The notes: generated from the letters alone by a model not told the origin. A stretch of DNA of 64,000 bases from Microbacterium sp. LWS13-1.2 (GCF_040144835.1 NZ_CP151632.1:2046001-2110000); one strand, 5' to 3'. Positions 27,222-34,704 are shown, counted from the stretch's first letter. A program made the numbers and translations.

Positions 27222-28066
27222 GGCCGACCCCGAAGCGTCACGCGTCCGCGGTCGATCACCACGTCGCCGGCGGAGTCGAGCGTGCGGAACAGGGCTCCGC
27301 CATCGGTCTTCCACACCTGGATGTCGAGCTCCTCGCCGAGCTGCACGGGCTTGGTGAACCGCCCGTACATGCTGCCGAAGACGGAGGGGTCGGAATCGGC
27401 GACGGCGTGCAGCAGTCCCCGCGCGGTGATGCCGTAGGTGCACATGCCGTGGAGGATCGGAGCGGGGAAGCCTGCGCGCTGGGCGAACACCGGGTCGCTG
27501 TGCAGCGGATTGCGATCGCCCGTGAGCCGGTAGATGAGGGCCTGCTCCGGCAGCGTGTCGTAGTGGATCGTCGCGTCGGGCTCGCGGTCGGGCACGGCCC
27601 AATCGTCCTTCGTACCCCGATCGCCGCCGTACCCGCCCTCGCCACGGATGAACAGCCCCGACCCCAGGCGCGCGAGAGGGGCACCGGTCTCGGCGTCGAC
27701 GACGTCGGTCACGGTGGACACGAGCGCGCCCGAGCCCTTGTCGTAGATCCCGTCCACCCGCGCGGTTGAGACGACGCGTCCCTCCGCCGGCAAGTCGGCG
27801 AGCAGTTCGAAGCTCATCTCCGCATGCAGCATCCGCGTCATGTCGATAGAGAAGCCCTCAGGCAGCCGACCGCCTGAGGCGACGCAGATGAACGAGGGCA
27901 GCACACGGTGCGCGACGGAGGAGTTCTCGGTCGCGAACTCGAGCTCGCGCGAGGGGTCGCCGTGCCCGGCGCCGACGGCGACCGCGTACAGCAGCGTGTC
28001 CTTCACCGTCCACGACCGCTCGGTCGGCTCGCCGGCCATGCCGACGTACGTGAGATCCATGGGCAT
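27218..28066 (-). CDS. MaoC-like (R)-specific enoyl-CoA hydratase 2
   Basis: A 282-residue double hot-dog protein like the hydratase-2 part of peroxisomal MFE-2. The C-terminal half has the hydratase-2 signature GDRNPLHSDPVFAQRAGFP; the N-terminal half carries KDTLLYAVAVGAGHGDPSRE, seen in HSD17B4-type hydratases. It hydrates enoyl-CoA to (R)-3-hydroxyacyl-CoA. AAGGAG precedes ATG 28066. The (R)-type dehydrogenase partner is the SDR at 28784. Confidence 0.88.
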   Translation of the reverse strand: MPMDLTYVGMAGEPTERSWTVKDTLLYAVAVGAGHGDPSRELEFATENSSVAHRVLPSFICVASGGRLPEGFSIDMTRMLHAEMSFELLADLPAEGRVVSTARVDGIYDKGSGALVSTVTDVVDAETGAPLARLGSGLFIRGEGGYGGDRGTKDDWAVPDREPDATIHYDTLPEQALIYRLTGDRNPLHSDPVFAQRAGFPAPILHGMCTYGITARGLLHAVADSDPSVFGSMYGRFTKPVQLGEELDIQVWKTDGGALFRTLDSAGDVVIDRGRVTLRGRP

Positions 28067-28082
28067 CTCGTCATCTCCTTCG

Positions 28083-28592
28083 TCAGGACGCTCCGTGCTC
28101 GGGCGCTGCGCCCTCGCGATACCGGAGGAAGTGGACCGGGTCGAGTTCGGTGCCCGGTGGGTAGGTGCCGTCGAACAGCGCAACGGCGTCGGGATGCAGT
28201 TCCAGAGCCGGGGAAACGGTCGCGGCGGGATCGCCGGCCGCCGCGGTCGCCACGATGACGCGGCGAGCGGCTCCCACGATGCTCAACTCGTCGCCGCCCG
28301 GAGTCCGGGCGAGTCGCGGGTCGCGCAGCTCGACGTTCAGCAGGCCGCCGTGGGCACGGATGACGACCGAGCCGGCTGCGGCGAGGGTGCCGTCCGCCTC
28401 GACGCCGCGGATCGGGAAGCCGAACCCTTCGGGCAGCTCGATCGCCCCATCGGAGCAGGTGATCTCGCCGCCGACCCCCGCCACGTAGCTGCGGAAGGAG
28501 GCTTTGACACCCCACACGAGCAACGCGGCCTCGGTGCGACCCGCCGCGATGAGGAGCCCGTCCTCGCGCGGCTGGTCGCCCTGCTCAGTCAT
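28083..28592 (-). CDS. HtaA-domain protein (predicted heme-binding), no signal peptide
   Basis: A 169-residue protein that is essentially one HtaA domain: LLVWGVKASFRSYVAGVGGE at residues 24-43, GFGFPIRGVEADG, then VVIRAHGGLLNVELRDPRLA. HtaA domains of corynebacterial heme-uptake proteins bind heme through a conserved tyrosine and histidine; Tyr in FRSYV and His in RAHGG are kept here. Unlike those exported proteins there is no signal peptide or membrane anchor. It overlaps the ferredoxin stop by 8 bases and is 16 bp upstream of MaoC. A role in heme handling for the P450 is inference. Confidence 0.7.
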   Translation of the reverse strand: MTEQGDQPREDGLLIAAGRTEAALLVWGVKASFRSYVAGVGGEITCSDGAIELPEGFGFPIRGVEADGTLAAAGSVVIRAHGGLLNVELRDPRLARTPGGDELSIVGAARRVIVATAAAGDPAATVSPALELHPDAVALFDGTYPPGTELDPVHFLRYREGAAPEHGAS

Positions 28593-28779
28593 CGACGATG
28601 GTCAGCGCCGCGGCCGGGCACGACCGGACCGCCTCCTCGACCTCGGCGCGGTAAGCGTCGCCGACCGTCTCGCGGACGAGGATGAGGACACCGTCGTCGC
28701 CGACCTCGAAGTACGCCGGGGAGATCGACTCGCAGATGCCGATCCCCGTGCACCGGCCCCGATTTACCGCGACCTTCAT
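28585..28779 (-). CDS. small [3Fe-4S]-type ferredoxin
   Basis: A 64-residue ferredoxin with CTGIGIC plus SCPAAAL, the same ligand pattern and isoleucine as the paralogue at 24588 (shared RGRCTGIGICES). It is probably a second electron donor for the P450, or for an oxygenase outside the window. AAGG lies nine bases before the ATG. It starts four bases after the upstream SDR stop. Confidence 0.88.
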   Translation of the reverse strand: MKVAVNRGRCTGIGICESISPAYFEVGDDGVLILVRETVGDAYRAEVEEAVRSCPAAALTIVDD

Positions 28780-28783
28780 GACG

Positions 28784-29737
28784 TCAAACCTTCAGCTGAG
28801 ACATGAACATCGAGTACGGGAGGCCCTCGGCGATCGGACGGAAGGCCCGCTCGAACTCGGGGGCGAGACCGGCGGCATCCCACGGCTTGTCACCGTCGAA
28901 CGCCGCGATCTCCTCGGGCGTGTTGTACAGGCCGACGTGGAAACCGGCGGTGGAGATCGTGCGAGCCGAGAGCCAGTCCGACTGCTCAGAGCCGATGTAC
29001 GCCACGACGGGGGCGATGTTGTCGGGCGACCGGCGCAGCTCCTCGATGTCGGGGGCGGCCTGCGTCGCGTCGCCGTTGGACGCGGCGGTGGGCCGGCGAT
29101 CGTCGGGGATCGTCGCGGTGAGGCGGGTGGCCGCGCCCGGGGCGATCGCGTTAGCCGTCACGCCGTAGCGCGCCAGGCCGTTCGCGAGCGAGTGGGTCAG
29201 ACCCACGACGCCCATCTTGGCGGCGGCGTAGTTCGGCTGGCCGGGCGACCCGTGCAGACCCGAGGCCGACGTGAAGTTGATGATCCGGTAGTGCCCGTCG
29301 GGGTTGCGCTGCTCACGCCAATACGCGGATGCGGGGCGGATGGTGCTGTAGTGCCCCTTGAGGTGGACACGGATGACAGCATCCCAGTCCTTCTCCTCCA
29401 GGTTGAAGATCATCCGGTCGCGGAGGATGCCGGCGACATTGACGAGGACGTCCAGCTTGCCGAAGTTCTCCAATGCGAGGTCGACGAGGCGCTTGCCGGT
29501 CTCGACATCGGCGACGTCGCCCCCGTCGGCGACCGCGACGGTCTCACCGGCCTGGGCGTTCAGCTCGGCGGCGATGTCCTGCGCGGGACCGGTGTCGGCT
29601 CCGGAGCCGTCGCCGGCGGAGCCCAGATCGTTCACGACGACGCGGGCGCCCTCCTGCACGTACAGCCGGGCGATGGAGGCACCGATGCCGCGGCCGGCGC
29701 CCGTGATGATGGCCACGCGGCCGTCGAGGATTCCCAT
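28784..29737 (-). CDS. SDR, HSD17B4-like (R)-3-hydroxyacyl-CoA dehydrogenase
   Basis: A 317-residue SDR longer than the classical 250, like the dehydrogenase part of MFE-2. It has IITGAGRGIGASIARLY, VVVNDLGSAGDGSGADTG (the NDLG motif of HSD17B4 types), VNVAGILRDRMIFNL, catalytic NYAAAKMGVVG, and a C-terminal extension. It should oxidise (R)-3-hydroxyacyl-CoA made by the MaoC enzyme two genes downstream. AAGGAG is 5-6 bases before the ATG. It is first in the operon SDR-ferredoxin-HtaA-MaoC-CoA transferase. Confidence 0.87.
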   Translation of the reverse strand: MGILDGRVAIITGAGRGIGASIARLYVQEGARVVVNDLGSAGDGSGADTGPAQDIAAELNAQAGETVAVADGGDVADVETGKRLVDLALENFGKLDVLVNVAGILRDRMIFNLEEKDWDAVIRVHLKGHYSTIRPASAYWREQRNPDGHYRIINFTSASGLHGSPGQPNYAAAKMGVVGLTHSLANGLARYGVTANAIAPGAATRLTATIPDDRRPTAASNGDATQAAPDIEELRRSPDNIAPVVAYIGSEQSDWLSARTISTAGFHVGLYNTPEEIAAFDGDKPWDAAGLAPEFERAFRPIAEGLPYSMFMSQLKV

Positions 29738-29851
29738 ATCACTCCTTCGTGTCGTCGCTCTTCCATCGAGCATTCTGGATACAAGCACATTTTCTGATCG
29801 TCAGCAAGATGCCGTTTTTCCGCCATCCGTGTCACATCGTTCGTTCTTCAT

Positions 29852-29857
29852 GTATAC
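29852..29857. promoter_or_regulatory. GTATAC operator in the divergent SDR/OB-fold control region
   Basis: TTCATGTATACACTAAGCC, 75 bp before the OB-fold start and 115 bp before the divergent SDR start. A degenerate site, CTGGATACAAGC, lies near 29775. It is the rightmost clear member of the GTATAC series. Confidence 0.6.
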
Positions 29858-29931
29858 ACTAAGCCTCAGGGCGCGGCGACCACGCGCTCTCCCGCTGCCG
29901 CACACGCGACGACGAAGCGAAGGGTTCGACG

Positions 29932-30345
29932 ATGACCACAGGGCCGGTTCCGAAGCCCACGCCGGAGACTCTCCCGTTCTGGGAGAGCACCAGGGCGCGC
30001 GCCATGAGCATCCAGCACTGCCTCGACTGCGGGGCGGCGATCTTCTACCCGCGCTCGTACTGCCCGAAATGCACGTCGAGCGACCTGGAATGGCGGCCCG
30101 TGTCGGGCCGCGCGACCCTGGCGTCCTACGTGATCAACCGGCGTCCCCTGCCGGTGTTCGAGGTCGAGCAGCAGATCATCGCGCTGGTGAACCTCGAAGA
30201 GGGCGTGCGCATGATGACGAACATCGTCGGGGTCGAGCCCGTCCCGACGGCGCTGCAGCTCGGCATGGCGCTCGAGCTCGACTACGACGAGCGCGGGGAC
30301 CAGGTCCTCCCCGTGTTCCGACCCGCCCTGAAGGAGTCCGAATGA
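29932..30345 (+). CDS. OB-fold/zinc-ribbon (DUF35) acyl-CoA-binding protein
   Basis: A 137-residue DUF35 protein: an N-terminal helix (TPETLPFWESTRAR), a zinc ribbon with four cysteines (CLDCGAAIFYPRSYCPKC, about residues 30-47) and a C-terminal OB fold. Such proteins are obligate partners of thiolase-like enzymes and hydratases in steroid side-chain breakdown and hold the CoA end. It overlaps the thiolase-fold gene by ATGA, as expected for complex partners. AAGGG precedes the ATG. Confidence 0.85.
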   Translation: MTTGPVPKPTPETLPFWESTRARAMSIQHCLDCGAAIFYPRSYCPKCTSSDLEWRPVSGRATLASYVINRRPLPVFEVEQQIIALVNLEEGVRMMTNIVGVEPVPTALQLGMALELDYDERGDQVLPVFRPALKESE

Positions 30346-31499
30346 TCAGCATGCACCGCGGCGACATCGCCATCGCGGGCGCGTCCGAGACCGCTCGCCT
30401 GGGCAAGATCCCCGACCAGTCGGTGCTGCAGCTGCACGCCGAGGCAGCGGTGCGCGCGCTCGCCGACGCTGGCATCGCGGCCGCGGAGGTGGACGGCATC
30501 GCCAACGACGGCATGCCCCCGTACGACGTGTCGGACTACCTCGGCATCCGTCCGCGCTGGTTGGACGGCACCTCGGTGGGCGGGGGCAGCTTCATGGTCC
30601 TCGTTCGCCACGCCGCGGCGGCGATCGCCTCGGGGGCCGCGGACGTCGTGCTCGTCACGCACGGCGAGTCGGGGCGCTCCCGCGTAGGCGCGCGGCCGTA
30701 CGCGTCCGACGGGTCGTCCCTCGGCGGGCAGTTCGAGCACCCCTATGGCGCGATGGCCCCCTACTCGACCTTCACCACCCCCGTCCTGGCCTTCCTGGAA
30801 GGACGCGGGATGTCGCCGCGCGACCTCGCGGTGGTGGCCGCGGCGCAGCGCGAGTGGGCGGTGGGCAACCCCCGCGCCCTGCGCAACGAGCCGATCACCG
30901 TCGACGAGGTGCTCGCCGGGCCCGAGATCGCCTACCCGTTCACGCGCGACATGTGCTGCGTCGTGACCGACGGCGGAGGAGCACTCGTGCTCATGTCGGC
31001 CGAGCGCGCCGCCGACCTTCCCTCCGCCTCCCGCACCGTGTATCTGCTCGGCTCCGGTGAGGCGGCGGAGTCGCCGCTGCTGTCACAGATGGACGACCTG
31101 GAGTCGTTCGGCGCCTTCCGCTCGGCGAGTGCCGAGGCGTTCCGCACGGCCGGCATCACGCACGCCGACGTCGACCACATCATGTTCTACGACGCCTTCG
31201 CCCACCTGCCGCTGTACATGCTCGAAGACACCGGGTTCGTCGGGCGCGGCGAGTCGGGCGCCTTCTACGCCGAGGGGAACAGCCGTCCCGGCGGGCGGCT
31301 CCCCGTCAACACGAACGGCGGCGGGTTGTCGTACACGCACACCGGCAAGTACGGCATGTTCGCGATCCAGGAGGCGGTGCGACAGCTCCGCGGCGAGGCG
31401 TTCAACCAGGTCGAGGGAGTCGAGATCAGCTTCGTGCAGGGCATCGGGATGATGTTCGGATCGGCGGGCACCCTCATCCTCAGCAACCGGCGACCCTGA
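30342..31499 (+). CDS. thiolase-fold protein lacking catalytic cysteines (SCP-x/Ltp2-like)
   Basis: A 385-residue thiolase-superfamily protein of the lipid-transfer/SCP-x group. Where thiolases have the nucleophilic cysteine it reads DGTSVGGGSFMVLVRHAA, and the C-terminal cysteine motif is replaced by VQGIGMMFGSAGTLIL. It retains MFYDAFAHLPLYMLEDTGF and NTNGGGLSYTHTGKYG. This pattern, with a DUF35 partner, is that of retro-aldolases that cut 3-hydroxyacyl-CoAs whose branching blocks thiolysis. True thiolase activity seems less likely, but many such proteins are simply annotated acetyl-CoA acetyltransferase. Confidence 0.8.
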   Translation: MISMHRGDIAIAGASETARLGKIPDQSVLQLHAEAAVRALADAGIAAAEVDGIANDGMPPYDVSDYLGIRPRWLDGTSVGGGSFMVLVRHAAAAIASGAADVVLVTHGESGRSRVGARPYASDGSSLGGQFEHPYGAMAPYSTFTTPVLAFLEGRGMSPRDLAVVAAAQREWAVGNPRALRNEPITVDEVLAGPEIAYPFTRDMCCVVTDGGGALVLMSAERAADLPSASRTVYLLGSGEAAESPLLSQMDDLESFGAFRSASAEAFRTAGITHADVDHIMFYDAFAHLPLYMLEDTGFVGRGESGAFYAEGNSRPGGRLPVNTNGGGLSYTHTGKYGMFAIQEAVRQLRGEAFNQVEGVEISFVQGIGMMFGSAGTLILSNRRP

Positions 31500-31509
31500 C
31501 CAGCACGCG

Positions 31510-32328
31510 ATGGCTGCCTCGGGGAACGGAGACGACGCGGGGGCGGAGAACGTCCGCACGGCGGACGCCCTCCTCGCCGCCTCCCGGCCCGAGCACCCGC
31601 GCGCCAAGGGCGGCTCGGGCCATGGACGACACCAGCTCCCCCACCGAGTGCGCGATCTCATCCGCTCCGCGGTGCTTGCCGGCACGTACTCCTCCGGCGA
31701 CCAGCTGATCGAGGAGGCGCTCGTGCACCTGCACGGCGCGAGCCGCAACGCGATGCGCCATGCGCTGCAGCAGCTGCTGGCCGAGGGCGTCGTGTCGCGC
31801 GCTCCGCGCCGCGGGACGTATCCGAGCTGGGCCGGCGCCCGCGTTCACGTCCTCGACGTGTACCGCATCGACGGCGGGCGCATGGAGCCCGGCGGCATGC
31901 ACCGCGAGCTCGTGGCCTCGACGCCGTATCTGCGTGAGAAGCTGCAGACCGACGAGCGGATGCTGCGGATGGTGGAGACAACCTCGATGCTGGGCGGCGA
32001 GCCGCTCGGCATCCGCACCGTCTACTTCAGCAGCCGCTTCGACATGGAGACGGAGGCTCGCCGCGGCACGTCGCCCATCACTCTGGCGGAGGTCATCGCG
32101 GGGATCTTCGCCCGCGAGCTCGGTCGCGTGACCACCGAGATCAGCGCGACGGTGGCCGATGCGGGGGTGGCGCGGATCCTGGGCGTCGCTCCGAGTTCGC
32201 CGGTGCTGCGTCGCGAGCAGCTCATCCACGACGACGACGGAAGGCCGGTGGAGATAGCCTTCGACGCGCTGAGGGCGGACCGGGCCACCTTCACGATGTT
32301 CGACGATCCCCACCTCGCCCCCGCCTGA
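31510..32328 (+). CDS. GntR-family regulator with UTRA domain (HutC type)
   Basis: A 272-residue regulator: a 45-residue low-complexity N-terminus, a winged helix (RDLIRSAVLAGTYSSGDQLI to EGVVSRAPRRGTY) and a UTRA effector domain (LGGEPLGIRTVYFSSRFDM to REQLIHDDDGRPVEIAFDAL). It starts 10 bp after the thiolase-fold stop, so it is in the same transcript, and may sense an acyl intermediate. It is of a different class from the FCD GntR proteins in the window. The true start may be an inner codon, because the N-terminal 35 residues look unstructured. Confidence 0.8.
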   Translation: MAASGNGDDAGAENVRTADALLAASRPEHPRAKGGSGHGRHQLPHRVRDLIRSAVLAGTYSSGDQLIEEALVHLHGASRNAMRHALQQLLAEGVVSRAPRRGTYPSWAGARVHVLDVYRIDGGRMEPGGMHRELVASTPYLREKLQTDERMLRMVETTSMLGGEPLGIRTVYFSSRFDMETEARRGTSPITLAEVIAGIFARELGRVTTEISATVADAGVARILGVAPSSPVLRREQLIHDDDGRPVEIAFDALRADRATFTMFDDPHLAPA

Positions 32329-32342
32329 CCACGCCCCGTCGC

Positions 32343-32905
32343 TCAGGCCTCGGCCACCGCATCCCACGCGGGCGGAACCGGCAAGCCGAGATGTCCGCGC
32401 AGCGTCGTCTCGGTGTACGCCTCTCGGAAGTACCCCCGCGACTGCAGCTCGGGAACGAGCTGCTCGCGGATCGCGTCGACCGAGGCGGGGAAGGTCGGGG
32501 CGTTGAGGCTGAAGCCGTCGCACGCGCCCGACTCGAACCAGTCGACCATGCGGTCCGCGACCTGCGAGGCCGTGCCGACCATCGCGGCATGCCCGGTCAC
32601 GCTGCGCCAGTTGATGAAGATGTCGCGGAGCGTGTAGTCCTCCTCGACCGTGAGGTGGCGGTATACCGCGAGACGCGCGACGGTGGCGTCGGGGATGTTC
32701 TCGAAGCGCTCGAGCGGGATCTTCTCGTTCAGGTCGAGATCGGACACGTCGGCGCCCAGGTTGCGCGAAAGCGTCACGCGGGCGTCGTCGAAGTCGATGA
32801 ACGCCACGAGGCTCTCGTACAGGTCTCGTGCCTCCTTCTCGGTGCGGCCGATGTAGGGGCTGAGGCCCGGGATGATCTTGACGCGATCGGGGTTGCGACC
32901 CCGTT
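32343..32905 (-). pseudogene. C-terminal fragment of an LLM flavin-dependent monooxygenase (NtaA/DmoA type)
   Basis: About 187 residues read cleanly from NPDRVKIIPGLSPYIGRTEK to the stop, including RNLGADVSDLDLNEKIPLE and the GTASQVADRMVDWFESGACD motif of NtaA/SnaA/DmoA monooxygenases. The N-terminal 250 residues that form most of the barrel are gone. At about 32895-32905 the frame runs into unrelated sequence (a class III aminotransferase piece). It is a truncated, presumably dead gene. Confidence 0.75.
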
Positions 32906-32997
32906 GAAGTACGGGCCCTGGGCGTGAAAGGCGTCCAGCACATCCGGGCGGGCGATGACTGCCGCGACCGGGAACCCGTTGCCCATGGGCTTTGGAG
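32903..32997 (-). pseudogene. class III aminotransferase fragment
   Basis: A 32-residue stretch reads PKPMGNGFPVAAVIARPDVL followed by DAFHAQGPYFNG. KPMGNG(Y/F/H)PVAAV is the highly conserved segment after the PLP lysine region of class III omega-aminotransferases. Nothing upstream or downstream continues the protein; it abuts the LLM fragment in another frame. Confidence 0.65.
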
Positions 32998-33040
32998 CGC
33001 CTCGCGCTCGCGCTCGCGGATGCGCGATCGGCCCGGTGAC

Positions 33041-33316
33041 ATGGACGAGCGCCGACGGCTGATCGAGCGCATCCGACGGATGCTCGCCGAGGCGCAGTAC
33101 GCGGCCGGGGAGCGGATCGGCTCGGAACGGGCTCTCGCCGAGGATCTGGGCGTGACGCGATCGGAACTCCGGGAGCGCTCGAGCCGCTCGAGCGAGAGGG
33201 CGCTATCCGCCGATCGATGGGCCGTACGGGCGGTGTCTTCGCCTGGGACGGCGGCAAGGTCGAACGACAGCTCAACGCGATCGAGGGCGTTCCCGCGATG
33301 CTTCGCCGCCAGAGGG
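33041..33316 (+). pseudogene. truncated, frameshifted GntR/UTRA regulator gene
   Basis: It starts ATG-GACGAGCGC and reads a GntR helix-turn-helix (GERIGSERALAEDLGVTRSE), then loses frame at about 33174. Restoring one base in GGGAGCGCTC gives continuous LREALEPLEREGAIRRSMG, then GRTGGVFAWDGGKVERQLNA and EGVPAMLRRQ, the normal start of a UTRA-type regulator. It stops being homologous at about 33316, so both a 1-bp deletion and a 3' truncation are present. Confidence 0.7.
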
Positions 33317-33335
33317 CTGCCCCGGCGGCAGGGAA

Positions 33336-33932
33336 TCAGCCCTCGACCGCCTCGACCGGCGCCTTCGAGACGTCGACCCTCTTGGGCAGAGGAGACACCG
33401 CGGTCAGAAGCTGAAGACCACGCTCGACATCGGGCTCGGCGTCGTCGACCCAGACCTCGATCGCGGCCATCCCGCCTCCGGTGACGTATGCTGCGACGAA
33501 CTCGATCGCCAGATCGTCGGCCGGCGAAATCCCCGCGGGAAGCAGCTCCGGGTGGCTGCGCAGGTCTTCCTCGTTGATGATGCGGAACGACGTGGCGAGA
33601 GTCCTCCGGAGCGCCTGCATCAGCTCCTTACGCATCGGGCCGCCGTAGATCCGAGCCCACTTCGCGATGTGCTCCATCGAGGTGCGCACCCGCAGCGATC
33701 GCGCCTCCTCGGCGTCGTACTGTTCATCGATCTCGTCGTAGGCGGTGAGCAGCTCGTCGCTCAGTGCCTCCGCCAGCAGCTGCATCGGACTAGAGGCGTA
33801 CCGGTAGTAGTCGTCCCGTGGGATGCCGGCGGCCGAGGACACTGCAGCGACGGTGAGCTCCGTCCCCGGGCTGTTCGACGCGAGATCCAGAACCGCGCGG
33901 CGCAGCGCCTCCACCACTTCGTGGTTGTCCAT
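33336..33932 (-). CDS. TetR-family transcriptional regulator
   Basis: A 198-residue TetR-like protein, paralogue of 8776-9369 (shared YYRYASSPMQLLAEALSDEL, FRIINEEDLR and GGGMAAIEVW). The helix-turn-helix is LTVAAVSSAAGIPRDDYYRY. The gene is intact with no internal stop. It lies in the scar zone next to an MFS remnant and a GntR paralogue, reproducing in shortened form the TetR...MFS...GntR order seen at 8.8-15 kb. Confidence 0.8.
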   Translation of the reverse strand: MDNHEVVEALRRAVLDLASNSPGTELTVAAVSSAAGIPRDDYYRYASSPMQLLAEALSDELLTAYDEIDEQYDAEEARSLRVRTSMEHIAKWARIYGGPMRKELMQALRRTLATSFRIINEEDLRSHPELLPAGISPADDLAIEFVAAYVTGGGMAAIEVWVDDAEPDVERGLQLLTAVSPLPKRVDVSKAPVEAVEG

Positions 33933-33933
33933 G

Positions 33934-34056
33934 TCAGGAGTCTACGTCGGGCGGCGCGGGCACGGCGGCCGAGCCCGTCCGGATGATGCCCGCGATCGCG
34001 ATCGGGCCGATGACCGTCGCGTGGATCCGGCCGATCGGGAATCCTCCTAAGACTCG
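33934..34056 (-). pseudogene. OFA-type MFS transporter remnant
   Basis: A 30-residue stretch RVLGGFPIGRIHATVIGPIA-IAG is closely similar, in protein and DNA, to RVVGGFLIDRIHGTVIGPIV in the carrier at 11614 (nucleotides near 12080-12150). No start or transmembrane context remains. It is squeezed between the TetR and GntR paralogues. Confidence 0.7.
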
Positions 34057-34065
34057 AGCAGCGAG

Positions 34066-34704
34066 TCACCCCGGAAGAGAGCCGAGCACGTCGGCGAGGC
34101 TGTTGCGCAGATGGACGGCGGTCACCTGGGCCGCGAACACCTCGTCCCCCTCGAGGATGGCCTCCACTATCTGAGTGTGCTCGAACGTCGCTTGGGAGAG
34201 CCTGTCCGCGTTCGACCGGGCGTGGAAGCGCACCCGCGCGATCTGGCCGCGGATGTCCTCGAGCGCGGACCGGAGGTACCTGCTGTCGGCGGCCTCGTCG
34301 ATGGCGGAGTCGAGTTCGCTGGAGAGGAAGTACGGCCGGCGCCCGTCGAGCGGCTGTCCCTCCTCCGGCCCGCGCCGGAACTCGGTCAGCAGTGCCGCGA
34401 ACCTCTCGGGGTCCCGGCGCCGTGCAGCGAGGCGCGCCGCTTGGGTCTCGAGCGCCTCGCGGAGCTCGAAGAGCTCGACGACGTGCTTGTGCGACAGTGG
34501 TGCGACGATCGCCGTACGACCGGAGGCGGCGACCAGGCCCTCGGCCGCCAGACGCGCGAGCGCCTCCCGGATCGGGGTGCGCGAGACGCCGATCCGTTCC
34601 GCCGTCTCGATCTCGCCGAGAAGCGTGCCGGGCTTGAGCACCCAATCGATGATCTCCTGGCGCAGTTGCTCATAAGCCACATCGCTCGCCCTCACGAGGG
34701 ACAT
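34066..34704 (-). CDS. GntR-family regulator with FCD domain (duplicate of 14349)
   Basis: A 212-residue protein nearly identical over long stretches to the regulator at 14349-14987: same N-terminus (MSLVRASDVAYEQLRQEII), same GVSRTPIREAL helix and FCD domain ending HLRNSLADVLGSLPG. Even the leader CCTAGG-ATG is shared, so the duplication took in the control region. It may bind the same operator. The 261 bp upstream, to the XRE gene, show no recognisable gene. Confidence 0.85.
   Translation of the reverse strand: MSLVRASDVAYEQLRQEIIDWVLKPGTLLGEIETAERIGVSRTPIREALARLAAEGLVAASGRTAIVAPLSHKHVVELFELREALETQAARLAARRRDPERFAALLTEFRRGPEEGQPLDGRRPYFLSSELDSAIDEAADSRYLRSALEDIRGQIARVRFHARSNADRLSQATFEHTQIVEAILEGDEVFAAQVTAVHLRNSLADVLGSLPG

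Noticed and set aside
24951..27437. Long plus-strand open frame of 828 codons opposite the CoA-transferase
   Set aside because: Antisense shadow; His/Arg-rich with no motif, while the minus strand encodes two complete CaiB domains.
29738..29931. Riboswitch or structured leader between the SDR and OB-fold genes
   Set aside because: Only an ordinary divergent promoter region with a GTATAC site was visible; no conserved riboswitch core was recognised.
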